DNA from: Nostoc mirabile CHAB5784
GTDB taxonomy: Bacteria > Cyanobacteriota > Cyanobacteriia > Cyanobacteriales > Nostocaceae
Assembly (NCBI RefSeq): GCF_020829645.1
Contig: NZ_JAIVFS010000060.1
Coordinates: 1-49,863 of the forward strand
Direction of reading: 5' to 3'
Length of the DNA stretch: 49,863 bases
In this document: positions 16,682 through 24,359 of the stretch, one piece after another
How positions within the stretch are numbered: the first letter of the stretch is position 1
Layout: every line of letters starts with the position of its first letter
The notes under the pieces: generated by a model
Database searches by the model: none
Seen by the model: the letters and a program-made list of their open reading frames with translations, nothing else
Told to the model about the DNA's origin: nothing
Position numbers and translations under genes: made by a program

Positions 16682-17194
16682 TTATTTTACCGGATGGTAA
16701 AGTTCAGTTCTAGCATCCCATTCCCACCCCACACTCATCGGGTCACGGTTACGCGACCAGCTGATAAATTCTTTGGGGCTTAATTTTTCTGTTTCTACAA
16801 TCAGGCTTTGGGGACTAACAGCAAGTCTTGGGGCAAGACTTGAGCTTGTCCTGGGTTGTAGTTCAACTTTGGGCTGTTGGTTAAATAAAGCTTGTCTCTT
16901 CGGTCTGGCGCTGTTATATCTACCAGAAGCTATCGCCCGTTCCATTTGTTCGAGCTTCTTAGTAATCACCTCTAATTTGGTTTCTAGCTTCTTCTCCAGC
17001 TGCAAAACCGATTTACTGCTTGGGGCAACATCGATATCAATATTGCTATCAAATTTTGATATTAATTCTTCTAAACCTTGCAGCAAGGCAATTGTATACC
17101 CTTGGCGATGCAGCCGCGATAGTTCTTTGACTACTGGAATTAGGGCAGTAGGGACGCGAATCATTTCGCTTGGTGGGGTCTTGTCGTCAGCCAT
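16682..17194 (-). CDS. RHH-like regulator with C-terminal extension, 170 aa
   Basis: The N-terminus ('MIRVPTALIPVVKELSRLHR') resembles the RHH-type DNA-binding region of cyanobacterial plasmid regulators. A short coiled coil follows (LEKKLETKLEVITKKLEQ) and then a C-terminal domain ending in 'SVGWEWDARTELYHPVK'. A perfect 14-bp palindrome overlaps the start codon, consistent with autoregulation. It is convergent with the recombinase gene. Confidence 0.5.
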   Translation of the reverse strand: MADDKTPPSEMIRVPTALIPVVKELSRLHRQGYTIALLQGLEELISKFDSNIDIDVAPSSKSVLQLEKKLETKLEVITKKLEQMERAIASGRYNSARPKRQALFNQQPKVELQPRTSSSLAPRLAVSPQSLIVETEKLSPKEFISWSRNRDPMSVGWEWDARTELYHPVK

Positions 17195-17206
17195 TTGATA
17201 TCAAAT
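17193..17206. promoter_or_regulatory. Perfect palindrome ATTTGATATCAAAT (possible operator)
   Basis: This 14-bp palindrome overlaps the ATG of the minus-strand regulator. A second ATTTGATA half-site follows at 17205-17212, and a related CTATCAAATTTTGATA lies inside the gene near 17043. It is a probable autoregulatory operator. Confidence 0.5.
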
Positions 17207-17387
17207 TTGATAGCAATGAAATAATTGTAGAGCCAAAGCGATGTCTACTTTAAGGGGCTGCTCGGTGACGCTATTTTCTTAGAGGAAATTTGAGCAATAG
17301 GGGGAGCGATCGCTCTTGTATTGAAAAACTGGACATCCCCTCCAAAATGGTGATGATTAATTTAATCTGCGATAGTAGCTAAAATTT

Positions 17388-18272
17388 ATGCGTTTAATCA
17401 ATCATTTTTGGGCTTTGGCTGTTGCCACTGGGCTAGTTGCTCTGTTGGGGTGTTCGCCAGCACCAAGCCAGCCACCAACATTAACTCAGTCGCCAACACC
17501 GACAACAGAAAAACCATTACAGCCAACGCCGATTGTACCTACTAAATCCTCAATAAGCCCTCACCTGCTGTTGGGAAATCCCAGCAGTGCAACTCCCACA
17601 AAGCTTACGCCTGATAATTACCTCATGGTAAAAAATCAATATGCGCTCTCTTACAACAACAGTAAGGGAACTGCCAACTGGGTGGCTTGGCAGTTAAATA
17701 AGTCATGGCTGGGTGATGCAGAGCGCCAAAATAACTTTCGTCCTGATAATACTTTGCCTGCGGGTTGGGTGCGGATAACTCCTTCTATGTACTCTGCTTC
17801 TGGATATGACCGGGGTCACATTGCACCATCGGGCGATCGCACCAAAACGGTAGAGGATAATTCCTCAACTTTCCTGATGACCAACATGATGCCGCAGACA
17901 CCGGACAACAACCGAAACACTTGGGGGAATTTAGAAGACTATTGTCGAGAACTGGTAAGTCTTGGAAAAGAACTTTATATTGTAGCTGGGCCTGCGGGAA
18001 GTCAAGGTGAACCCCTCAAAGGTAAAGTGACGGTTCCTCAAACTACTTGGAAAGTCATTGTTGTATTAGACACCCCAGGCTTTGGGCTTAACGGCATTAC
18101 TGCTAATACTCGTGTCATCGCGGTTAACATCCCTAACCAGGAAGAATTAAATAATGATTGGAGAGCTTACAAAGTAAGTGTTGATGAATTAGAAAAACTC
18201 ACAGGCTATGATTTTATCTCTAATATTTCCCCAAATATTCAGGAAGTTATTGAAAGCAAGGTAGATTCGTAA
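17388..18272 (+). CDS. nucA: NucA-type DNA/RNA non-specific endonuclease, lipoprotein
   Basis: This 294-residue member of the beta-beta-alpha-Me sugar-non-specific nucleases resembles Anabaena NucA. The signature Y-DRGHIAPSGDRT has D141-R142-G143-H144, with His the general base. 'NMMPQTPDNNRNTWGNLEDY' supplies the metal-binding Asn and Glu. The N-terminus is a lipoprotein signal with lipobox LLGC (Cys22), then a Pro/Thr-rich linker, so the enzyme acts outside the cytoplasm. It faces the nuiA-like inhibitor gene tail to tail (5 nt between stops). Confidence 0.9.
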   Translation: MRLINHFWALAVATGLVALLGCSPAPSQPPTLTQSPTPTTEKPLQPTPIVPTKSSISPHLLLGNPSSATPTKLTPDNYLMVKNQYALSYNNSKGTANWVAWQLNKSWLGDAERQNNFRPDNTLPAGWVRITPSMYSASGYDRGHIAPSGDRTKTVEDNSSTFLMTNMMPQTPDNNRNTWGNLEDYCRELVSLGKELYIVAGPAGSQGEPLKGKVTVPQTTWKVIVVLDTPGFGLNGITANTRVIAVNIPNQEELNNDWRAYKVSVDELEKLTGYDFISNISPNIQEVIESKVDS

Positions 18273-18277
18273 ACAAC

Positions 18278-18682
18278 TCAAGTTTCTACAATTTGTGTAG
18301 AAATTCCTGCTAAATTTCCTGTCGGGGTTTGGCCAACTACATAAACATCAATCTCTTTGTTGCCGAGGCGATACACCTGCAAATTAGTCAGGTTTTCCTT
18401 AAGTGTCTGCACAAGAGCTTGAAATTTGTTGACGGTTGCTTTTTCTTCTTCGCCGTGCCATTCTTCAGGAGTTGTCACCACTTTAAAAAAATCGTCAACC
18501 CCCACAATTTTAATGGGTGTATCTTCAGGGTGATTTGTCTGTTGTGCAACTTTCTCTGGTGTAGCAGGCGGTGTAGCTGACCATAAGAATGCTTCTAAGG
18601 GGTACTCCGACTCACTCATCATAAGTAAACCATTCGCTGCTGTACGAAGCTGGTCTAAGATTTCTGAATTAGTTTTAGTCAT
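18278..18682 (-). CDS. nuiA: NuiA-type inhibitor of nuclease A
   Basis: The 134-residue product starts MTKTNSEILDQLRTAANGLL. It contains 'MSESEYPLEAFLW', 'DTPIKIVGVDDFFKVVTTPE' and 'KENLTNLQVYRLGNKEIDVY', matching the NuiA/PR-1-like inhibitor family in size and pattern. NuiA blocks NucA by placing an acidic C-terminal residue in the active site; the present C-terminus is VET. I use the ATG at 18682 rather than an in-frame GTG two codons earlier. Its convergent position to nucA supports a protective pair. Confidence 0.85.
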   Translation of the reverse strand: MTKTNSEILDQLRTAANGLLMMSESEYPLEAFLWSATPPATPEKVAQQTNHPEDTPIKIVGVDDFFKVVTTPEEWHGEEEKATVNKFQALVQTLKENLTNLQVYRLGNKEIDVYVVGQTPTGNLAGISTQIVET

Positions 18683-18696
18683 AAGCACTTAATAGA

Positions 18697-18722
18697 GCAT
18701 AGTTTACCGCCGCAGGCATCGC
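18697..18722. repeat. SDR5-like element, 18-nt insert
   Basis: GCa-TAGTTTACCGCCGCAGGC-ATCGC, upstream of nuiA. The rest of 18723-19021 holds no gene and presumably the promoter of the methyltransferase gene. Confidence 0.65.
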
Positions 18723-19021
18723 ACATAAAATAGTATCCATCTCGCCGTGCATCCACCACACCCGTAAGCCGCATTTAACCGAGGCGATCGCTGCTTGGCA
18801 GATTTACAGATGAATTACTGACTCATTGGGAGGTAAATAAAACTCTACGGAATACGTGCCATCATAAGGCAGTTTTTATCCATGCCTCTTAATCTACCAT
18901 CTCTATGTACCTAAATTTTTCGGTAACGTTTTAAATCCTGTGAACGGTTACAAATCTTTTACTGCAATCCTGCTATACTTTCCCAAGTTTTTCCTGTACT
19001 CAAGTTATTAGGAAGTCCACA

Positions 19022-19876
19022 ATGTCAACATCTAGTGATGCACAGCAGCAGATGTATGAGGCTTATGCTTCGTCATATGCCATTTTTTTAAAAAATTGGC
19101 AAACCCAGCGACAAGCAGCTTTAGATATGCTTGAGAAGCATTTTAAAAGCAACCTTTCTAAGCAAACTGAAGTTTCATCGGTGCTAAGTGTTGGCCCTGG
19201 CCCTGGAGAGTTCGATAAGCAACTTATCCACTTCCTTCAGCAATATATCCCTAAAGGGCAAACTTTAAAATATGTAACAGTAGAGCCTAATCATGTTCAT
19301 CGGCAGATATTTGAAGCAACGATGCAATCTGCTGGTCTTGGTGAAGTGGACTTAGAAATGCATCCAGTTACTATTGAGGATTTTCATACTTTGGAGCAGT
19401 TTGACTGTATTCATTACACGCATTCTCTTTACCATATGCCTGGGTTCGAGAGGCAATTAATCCTTGAGTCGCTTAATATGCTCAAAGACAGAGGAGTTCT
19501 TGTCATCACTCTAGACACAGAAGAAGCAGTGATATTCAAATTGATTGCACAATACGCCGAAGTAGTTGGTAATCAGGAATACTGGCAAGGGGATTCATAC
19601 ATAGAAGCAAAGAAGTTACGTAAAATCATAGATGACATCGGTCTGTCGTATAAATTTGAAAGTTATCCCGAATATTTGGATGTTTCTGCTTGCTTTGAGC
19701 AGAATTCCTCTGAAGGTAGAGTGTTGATGGATTTCCTCTTTCAGGCTAACTTACGTAACGCTTCTTGGGAGTTGAATCAGCGGCTACTTTCCTTGGTTGA
19801 CGAAGTGGCGTTTGAGCAGAATGGCCGCAAAATGCTGTATTTGCCGACTGGCACATTTTTGATTCCAAAGCAATAG
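19022..19876 (+). CDS. SAM-dependent methyltransferase, 284 aa
   Basis: Class I methyltransferase fold: motif I 'VLSVGPGPGEFDKQL' (about 57-71), a downstream acidic residue in 'YVTVEPNHVHRQIF', and motif IV region 'FDCIHYTHSLYHMPGFERQL'. The arrangement resembles histamine N-methyltransferase-like proteins, which methylate small amines. The substrate cannot be named. The gene is monocistronic, and the region after it is decayed DNA. Confidence 0.7.
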   Translation: MSTSSDAQQQMYEAYASSYAIFLKNWQTQRQAALDMLEKHFKSNLSKQTEVSSVLSVGPGPGEFDKQLIHFLQQYIPKGQTLKYVTVEPNHVHRQIFEATMQSAGLGEVDLEMHPVTIEDFHTLEQFDCIHYTHSLYHMPGFERQLILESLNMLKDRGVLVITLDTEEAVIFKLIAQYAEVVGNQEYWQGDSYIEAKKLRKIIDDIGLSYKFESYPEYLDVSACFEQNSSEGRVLMDFLFQANLRNASWELNQRLLSLVDEVAFEQNGRKMLYLPTGTFLIPKQ

Positions 19877-19992
19877 GCCAAGTGCAAAGCACACCGAATG
19901 TGGTAAGCGCAGCTAGCGGGAGCAGGCAGGGCGATAGCACTTCCCTTATTTTCGGTCCTGAAGGGGTGAGCGCTTCGCGTTATTGGTTCGCC

Positions 19993-20344
19993 CTACACCG
20001 AGTCATCCAGAAAGCCGCACTCCGGGCTGTGTAGTCGCGGTCAAACTCATACCCGCACTGGGGACACTTGCCAGTAAACATAGGATGGGTATCTAGCAGT
20101 TCTAGCTGTTGCTGTTGCGTCCGGCGCTGTTGTGGTTGGGCAATCAGTTCGCCGTTATAGTAGGTTGCGCCTTCTGGCTCCCACAGTTTCTCTGCTTGGG
20201 CGTTTGGGTCTTCTCGAAAGTCTAGGCAACTGTTACCATCTACCCCACCAGGATGGACAAGACAGACAATGTGCGGGTTGTGAGTGTAGAGGAGGCAGCG
20301 ATGCCTATGGCGGGCTATTCGGCGTCGCAGTCTGGAATTTTCAT
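19993..20344 (-). pseudogene. Decayed hypothetical gene disrupted by an SDR5-like insertion
   Basis: From the ATG at 20344 the frame reads MKIPDCDAE and stops inside an SDR5-like repeat (20298-20328). Beyond the repeat a different frame continues RCLLYTHNPHIVCLVHPGGV and 'SCLDFREDPNAQAEKLWEPE'. It ends in a broken zinc ribbon ('MFTGKCPQCGYEF'). The final CGFLDDSV-stop (19993) is in yet another frame after a small deletion. Removing 23 nt between GCG and ATCGC restores HIP1 and the peptide MKIPDCDRCLLYTHNPH. The intact version resembles a common cyanobacterial hypothetical protein. It is a pseudogene by two lesions. Confidence 0.75.
20298..20328. repeat. SDR5-like element with 23-nt insert, inside a gene
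   Basis: HIP1 halves GCGAT and CGC flank a 23-nt insert. The insertion shifts the frame of the minus-strand gene at codon 7. Confidence 0.8.
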
Positions 20345-20443
20345 AGTACCAGTGTACTGAAGAAGGGGCAAGCGATCGCTCGTGTGCAACTTTGACTCTA
20401 AGAACGGGCGGGAGCGATGCAAAAGGTGGACTGCGCCTACACC

Positions 20444-20535
20444 TTACAGTTGTGACACGTAATCTGTTAACAGTGACATCAATTTGTTAAACATGACATC
20501 AATTTGTTAACAGTGACAAATAATTATTTAATATA
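20444..20535. mobile_element. Repeat array resembling a Tn7-like transposon end
   Basis: Four direct repeats start at 20452, 20473, 20493 and 20513 (spacing 21, 20, 20) with consensus rTGACATCAATTTGTTAACA. An outer TTACAGTTGTGACA resembles the TGTACAGTGACA terminus of cyanobacterial Tn7-like and CRISPR-associated transposons, whose ends carry arrays of TnsB-binding sites. No tns genes or second end are visible, so this would be a solitary remnant or a boundary of a larger element. The family assignment is inferred from motif pattern only. 20345-20443 holds a diverged SDR5-like copy. Confidence 0.5.
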
Positions 20536-20713
20536 TGTTTCGGCATATCACCAGTTTATCCAGTACAAGTAGCGATCGCATATTTTTCCTCGCTTGAATT
20601 TTGTGTGGGCTGGAGCCTTATGACTAACTGATGCCTTGGCAATCCGCAGTAACTATTGACTATGGACTGTTGACTATGGACTAATGACGGCAGGACTAAT
20701 TACCATGTGACCA

Positions 20714-21027
20714 ATGACTAACCGCTCAATTCATGTTGTAGCTCCTGAATGTGGCAATACCTAATAAAGTAGAACAACTCAAAGCAATATTATTGGGACT
20801 GATTGAAGAAACTTTACTTGAAGCAGGTGTGATTAAATATGAACTTTTACAAAATCAATCAGATCCAACAGATTTTACTTTTGTAGAAGAGTGGGAAGGA
20901 GCGGCAGCACTGGATACTCATTTAGCGTCACCCCATCTGCTCTTCAGCAATAGCCAAGCTAGAAGGATTAATAGCTGCGCCACTAGAAGATATCCGCCGT
21001 TATTCTATTTTGGCTGCGATCGCCTAG
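20714..21027 (+). pseudogene. Frameshifted antibiotic-biosynthesis-monooxygenase-like gene
   Basis: MTNRSIHVVAPE at 20714 breaks. A second frame then gives 'IPNKVEQLKAILLGLIEETL' and 'QSDPTDFTFVEEWEGAAALD'. After 'SPHL' a third frame gives SSAIAKLEGLIAAPLEDIRR and YSILAAIA-stop (21027). Joined, these make a roughly 100-residue ABM/YgiN-like dimeric alpha+beta barrel. Two frameshifts make it inactive. Just upstream (about 20650-20690) lie short GACTATGGACT repeats. 21028-21237 has only SDR5-like copies. Confidence 0.7.
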
Positions 21028-21103
21028 TATCCAAGGAGTGGAATCTTGAAATGGTTGCAGACAGGACAGTTGGTTCTTTAATTCTTCTCACCGGGGCAAT
21101 AGG

Positions 21104-21129
21104 GCGATGCCTCCGGCGGGCGGGTACGC
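21104..21129. repeat. SDR5-like element, 18-nt insert
   Basis: GCGAT-GCCTCCGGCGGGCGGGTA-CGC arrangement of HIP1 halves. Confidence 0.55.
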
Positions 21130-21161
21130 TATCGCTCCTCGGTTCTGGGGGAATTGCGGGG

Positions 21162-21187
21162 GCGATGCAAAAGGCGGTAAACTACGC
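21162..21187. repeat. SDR5-like element, 18-nt insert
   Basis: GCGAT-GCAAAAGGCGGTAAACTA-CGC arrangement of HIP1 halves. Confidence 0.55.
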
Positions 21188-21237
21188 ACCAAAGGCAATT
21201 TTGACTCGCTTGATTTCCAGAGGTAAACTACGCCCTA

Positions 21238-21627
21238 TTATTCCCCATCCTTAACCTCTAACTGATAAATCCGCATCGATGGGTATTCGTTCATCATCCG
21301 CCAGTAATACCCAGTAGGCAGCGACGACACCCTACCACCGCAACGGTACAAAAAGATTGGCTCACCCCGGTGCATAGCTTTTTTCATCACTTGCTCTAAA
21401 CTGGGGTCTGGGCGATCGCTGTTGTACCAAATAATATGCGCTTTTCCCAAGTAACCCGCATTTAGCAGACTAGCAAACAGCCATTCCATCAGCGATTGAA
21501 TTTGCTCTTGGCTAACGCCGCAGCTTTGTTGTCCGTAGCTATCAATTGTTGGCTGGGCTGGTTTGGGTTTGAGGAAGTTTAAGAATTTCATGAGGGTGAG
21601 AAACGCAACTATTACCAGAGTTCCCAT
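21238..21627 (-). CDS. Hypothetical protein with N-terminal hydrophobic anchor, 129 aa
   Basis: A short hydrophobic N-terminus (MGTLVIVAFLTLMKFLNFL) may anchor the protein. A cytosolic-type domain follows with 'QIQSLMEWLFASLLNAGYLG' and 'GEPIFLYRCGGRVSSLPTGY'. A start at the internal Met (21591) would remove the anchor. Neither start has a convincing ribosome site. No family recognised. Confidence 0.5.
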   Translation of the reverse strand: MGTLVIVAFLTLMKFLNFLKPKPAQPTIDSYGQQSCGVSQEQIQSLMEWLFASLLNAGYLGKAHIIWYNSDRPDPSLEQVMKKAMHRGEPIFLYRCGGRVSSLPTGYYWRMMNEYPSMRIYQLEVKDGE

Positions 21628-21700
21628 TTGTTGAGGCGATCGCTTCGCTCTTAACTGACTTTCCCCTAGAACTAGCTGCGATCGCTATCCTTCTTCTTTT

Positions 21701-22238
21701 CTACTCTAGTTCTGCCTCTAATTCCTTGAATTCTTTGTACTGCTTATCTTTGTGCTGCCAGTATTTATTTACTGTTTCTTTAGCTGCAACTGCACTTTCA
21801 TATTCTGTTCCACCTTGGAGAGTTAATCTTTCTCTTACTTTTTTCCGAAGGTCAGAGATGATTTTACCGTTAACTTTGCGAGTTTTAGCCCAATCTAAAA
21901 TAGTTTGTGGATAAGAACTAGTGCCAATATATTTACCTTGAATAATTTCTGGTAGACTGTAACCTTTTAGTTCGCTTACCCAATAGTAAATAAATTTAAG
22001 TTTCTACAGCATTACCTTCAAATAATATTAGTTTGCTGCCTAATTTTTGTAAATTACTATCTAGATTTTCTAAAGACTCAAACAAAAACCGCACCCGTGC
22101 TTTACCGACATCAACCCATTGATAAAACCAAGGGTCAATAATGAAGAATGGTAAAACTGCGGCATTATTAGCAGACGCTAAAGCAACAATTTCGTTGTCA
22201 GTCAAACGTAAGTCTCGACGAAACCACAGAAGGTGCAT
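21701..22238 (-). pseudogene. DNA photolyase gene with large internal deletion
   Basis: From the ATG at 22238 the frame gives MHLLWFRRDLRLTDNEIVAL and continues through 'AVLPFFIIDPWF', the start of the photolyase alpha/beta antenna domain. It stops at 21996 after about 80 residues. At the junction near 22000 a second frame continues as FIYYWVSELKGYSLPEIIQG and 'KTRKVNGKIISDLRKKVRER', which resembles the C-terminal end of a photolyase/cryptochrome-type FAD-binding protein. It ends at 21701. The middle, including the FAD-binding region, is missing. This is clearly a relic. Confidence 0.7.
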
Positions 22239-22305
22239 AACTCAATTTTCTATATCAATTAATAATACAATTGTACTAACAAATTTTAGTGGTGGAACTA
22301 GAACC

Positions 22306-22803
22306 ATGACCTACGCCTACAGTATGAACGATGCGGTGCAGGTAGCCAATCAGGCGGCTACTGACGTTGAGGCGTGGTTGTGGGGAAAGTCAGAAACAAG
22401 GAGCGTTGTTAATGTTGAAGATGACCCAGACTACCAGCGCAGAGATATTGACCTCATTTGGACAACGCACAGTAGCGAAATTTTGATTGAGATTAAGGGC
22501 GATAGGTGGAATAAAACTCGTAACCTGTTCTTTGAAACCCACAGCAATTTAGAGAAAGGAACCCCCGGCTGCTTTATGTACACTGAAGCAGATTGGCTAT
22601 TTTATTACTTTGTTAATACTCGCCAACTGTACAAGCTACCGATGCCAAAAACGCGGGAGTGGTTCTTGATTACTATGCGGCGGTTTCGGGAGCGCTCGAC
22701 TACAACGCCCGTGGGGGGCAGTCACTACACGACTGTGGGGCGGCTTGTGCCGATTACTACGGTGATGCTGGAAGTGGCGGGGATTAAGATGGAGCAACTG
22801 TAG
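22306..22803 (+). CDS. PD-(D/E)XK nuclease-like protein, 165 aa
   Basis: The ATG at 22306 (MTYAYSMNDAVQVANQAATD) is taken; a longer frame upstream overlaps the photolyase relic. The core 'YQRRDIDLIW' (D47/D49), then ILIEIKG (E62-I-K64) and a following helix with E78 match the D...E-x-K spacing of PD-(D/E)XK nucleases. The rest ('FYYFVNTRQLYKLPMP', 'REWFLITMRRF') is conserved-looking but unassigned. It may be a restriction- or recombination-related nuclease of the element. Inferred from motif spacing. Confidence 0.5.
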   Translation: MTYAYSMNDAVQVANQAATDVEAWLWGKSETRSVVNVEDDPDYQRRDIDLIWTTHSSEILIEIKGDRWNKTRNLFFETHSNLEKGTPGCFMYTEADWLFYYFVNTRQLYKLPMPKTREWFLITMRRFRERSTTTPVGGSHYTTVGRLVPITTVMLEVAGIKMEQL

Positions 22804-22852
22804 GGGGCGAGGGGGCGATCGCTATTGCTTGTATAAGTTCTCTTACCAAACA

Positions 22853-22881
22853 GCGTAGGCGTAGCCCGCCTTCGGCATCGC
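22853..22881. repeat. SDR5-like element in HIP1, 21-nt insert
   Basis: GCG-TAGGCGTAGCCCGCCTTCGGC-ATCGC in the 22804-23165 non-coding stretch, which otherwise shows no gene. Confidence 0.75.
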
Positions 22882-23115
22882 TTGCCTCCTGCCACTGTTT
22901 TATATAGTACTGTTGTATCAGCAAAGCTGCTTAGAGAAACCTTATAGTCCCCACCGATTAAGTGTGGGGATTTTGCTTTGTTGGCAAGGGTGATAGGGTT
23001 AAGTTGCATTCCATACCTTTTGATTGGACGAAATTGCTTTAAATTTTGTTAACCCAAAAAATTTACGAGTTTTTGCGGAGAGCGCACAAGCCTGGGTGTA
23101 GTTAAGATGTGTCAA

Positions 23116-23127
23116 ATGATATATCAT
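23116..23127. promoter_or_regulatory. Palindrome ATGATATATCAT upstream of XRE gene
   Basis: A perfect 12-bp palindrome 38 nt before the XRE start. It is a plausible operator for that regulator and so for the downstream KilA-N/helicase/RT genes. Confidence 0.4.
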
Positions 23128-23165
23128 CTGCTACGTCAAGTTTGTTCTTTGGGTTCACAAGCTTA

Positions 23166-23450
23166 ATGACCACAAAAAAACCTTTGGAAATAAATCAGTC
23201 AGAAGTTGGCAAGTTCATTCGTGAACTCAGGCTATTGACTGGGTTGACGCAAGAACAGTTTGCAGCTGCTCTGGGTGTCACTTATCCCACAATCAACCGT
23301 TGGGAGAATGGACGCGCTAAACCATCGCCCTTGGCGATGAAGCTGATAGAGCAGAAGCTACGGGATTTGGGTGAACCAGGTCAGGATTTAAAGCAGAAGT
23401 ATTTTGGTGAGCAAAGGTCAGGCCGTAGAGCAATAGGAAGCAGAGATTGA
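23166..23450 (+). CDS. XRE-family HTH regulator, 94 aa
   Basis: Starts MTTKKPLEINQSEVGKFIRE. The HTH at about 14-65 reads 'GLTQEQFAAALGVTYPTINR' then WENGRAKPSP, a textbook Cro/C1 motif. The charged C-terminus ends in 'GRRAIGSRD'. It lies 66 nt before the KilA-N gene on the same strand and probably regulates that operon. An upstream in-frame extension to 23109 lacks support. Confidence 0.8.
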   Translation: MTTKKPLEINQSEVGKFIRELRLLTGLTQEQFAAALGVTYPTINRWENGRAKPSPLAMKLIEQKLRDLGEPGQDLKQKYFGEQRSGRRAIGSRD

Positions 23451-23511
23451 CGATAGGGCGGCTCATCTGTATAAGCTGACGGCTGAAGAAGTGAAGATTA
23501 TTAAAAGATAA
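23436..23511 (+). pseudogene. Possible C-terminal relic of a type II restriction-modification gene
   Basis: Between the XRE stop and the KilA-N start, another frame reads EAEIDDRAAHLYKLTAEEVK-IIKR-stop. 'ID-x-A-x-x-LY-x-LT-x-EE' is the common last stretch of Eco57I-like and other methylase-restriction proteins. It has no start and is only about 24 codons, so it is a guess. Confidence 0.3.
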
Positions 23512-23516
23512 GACTT

Positions 23517-24347
23517 ATGCAATATATTGAACACAAAGTTGGCGAATTAGTTGTTAGCCAACGTAAATCAGATGGTTATATTAGCGCAACAAAATTAACA
23601 AAAGCGTATGAGCAACAAGTTGGCAAATATAGAAACCCTAATCAATGGTTTGAAAAAGATAGAACTATTGAGTATTTAGAACTTTTATTTAGTAAAACTG
23701 GAATTGAGGTTTATGACCTTGTGCAGAAGAAAGGAGAAGGTAAGAGCAGGGAAGTTTGGATTCATCCTAAGCTTGCTGTTTCCTTTGCCATGTGGCTCTC
23801 ACCTGAGTTTGAAATGATGGTATCTGAATGGGTAGAGCAATGGCTTTTCACTGGTCAAACTCCCACTCAAGAACCTGTAAATTTACATCCTTACCAGCGT
23901 GTTTGGTATGAACGCTTAATGATGTTTGAGCAAAAGACAACATTACCAAAGGGTACATGGTGCGTTTTTGAAGAAATAGGCAAACTAATGAGGAAATTAG
24001 AGGCTAAAGGAGCGCCTTTACACGATAGAGCTACTGTTGATGGTTCAGTAGGTAGAACGTGGTGTCATTGGCTAAGAAAGAACGGAAGTGACACTGATTT
24101 TGAGCAATATATTCATTGTTACCCAGATAGCAGGGGTGAGCAGCTTGCAAATATTTATCCCTATGAATTATTAGGAAAATTTCATGAATGGTTAGAAGAA
24201 ACTTACATACCTGAAAAGTTCCCTGAATATGTCAGGAAGCTTGTTAGTCCAGAAGAGTGCAAGTTAATTTCAGAAGCTATTGGTTATGAAATTAAACCAA
24301 TTATTAAAAGGCTTAAATCAAGTAATTCCTCAGATAATAATAATTAA
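23517..24347 (+). CDS. KilA-N domain protein, 276 aa
   Basis: Residues about 1-115 form a KilA-N DNA-binding domain as found in phage antirepressors: 'KSDGYISATKLTKAYEQQVG', 'NPNQWFEKDRTIEYLELLFS', 'REVWIHPKLAVSFAMWLSPE'. The C-terminal half ('RLMMFEQKTTLPKGTWCVFE', 'DRATVDGSVGRTWCHWLRKN') is an unassigned domain. The gene ends 12 nt before the helicase-exonuclease gene, so the two are surely cotranscribed. In a defence context such a protein could sense DNA or regulate. This is inference. Confidence 0.75.
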   Translation: MQYIEHKVGELVVSQRKSDGYISATKLTKAYEQQVGKYRNPNQWFEKDRTIEYLELLFSKTGIEVYDLVQKKGEGKSREVWIHPKLAVSFAMWLSPEFEMMVSEWVEQWLFTGQTPTQEPVNLHPYQRVWYERLMMFEQKTTLPKGTWCVFEEIGKLMRKLEAKGAPLHDRATVDGSVGRTWCHWLRKNGSDTDFEQYIHCYPDSRGEQLANIYPYELLGKFHEWLEETYIPEKFPEYVRKLVSPEECKLISEAIGYEIKPIIKRLKSSNSSDNNN

Positions 24348-24359
24348 ATTTAATTCTTT

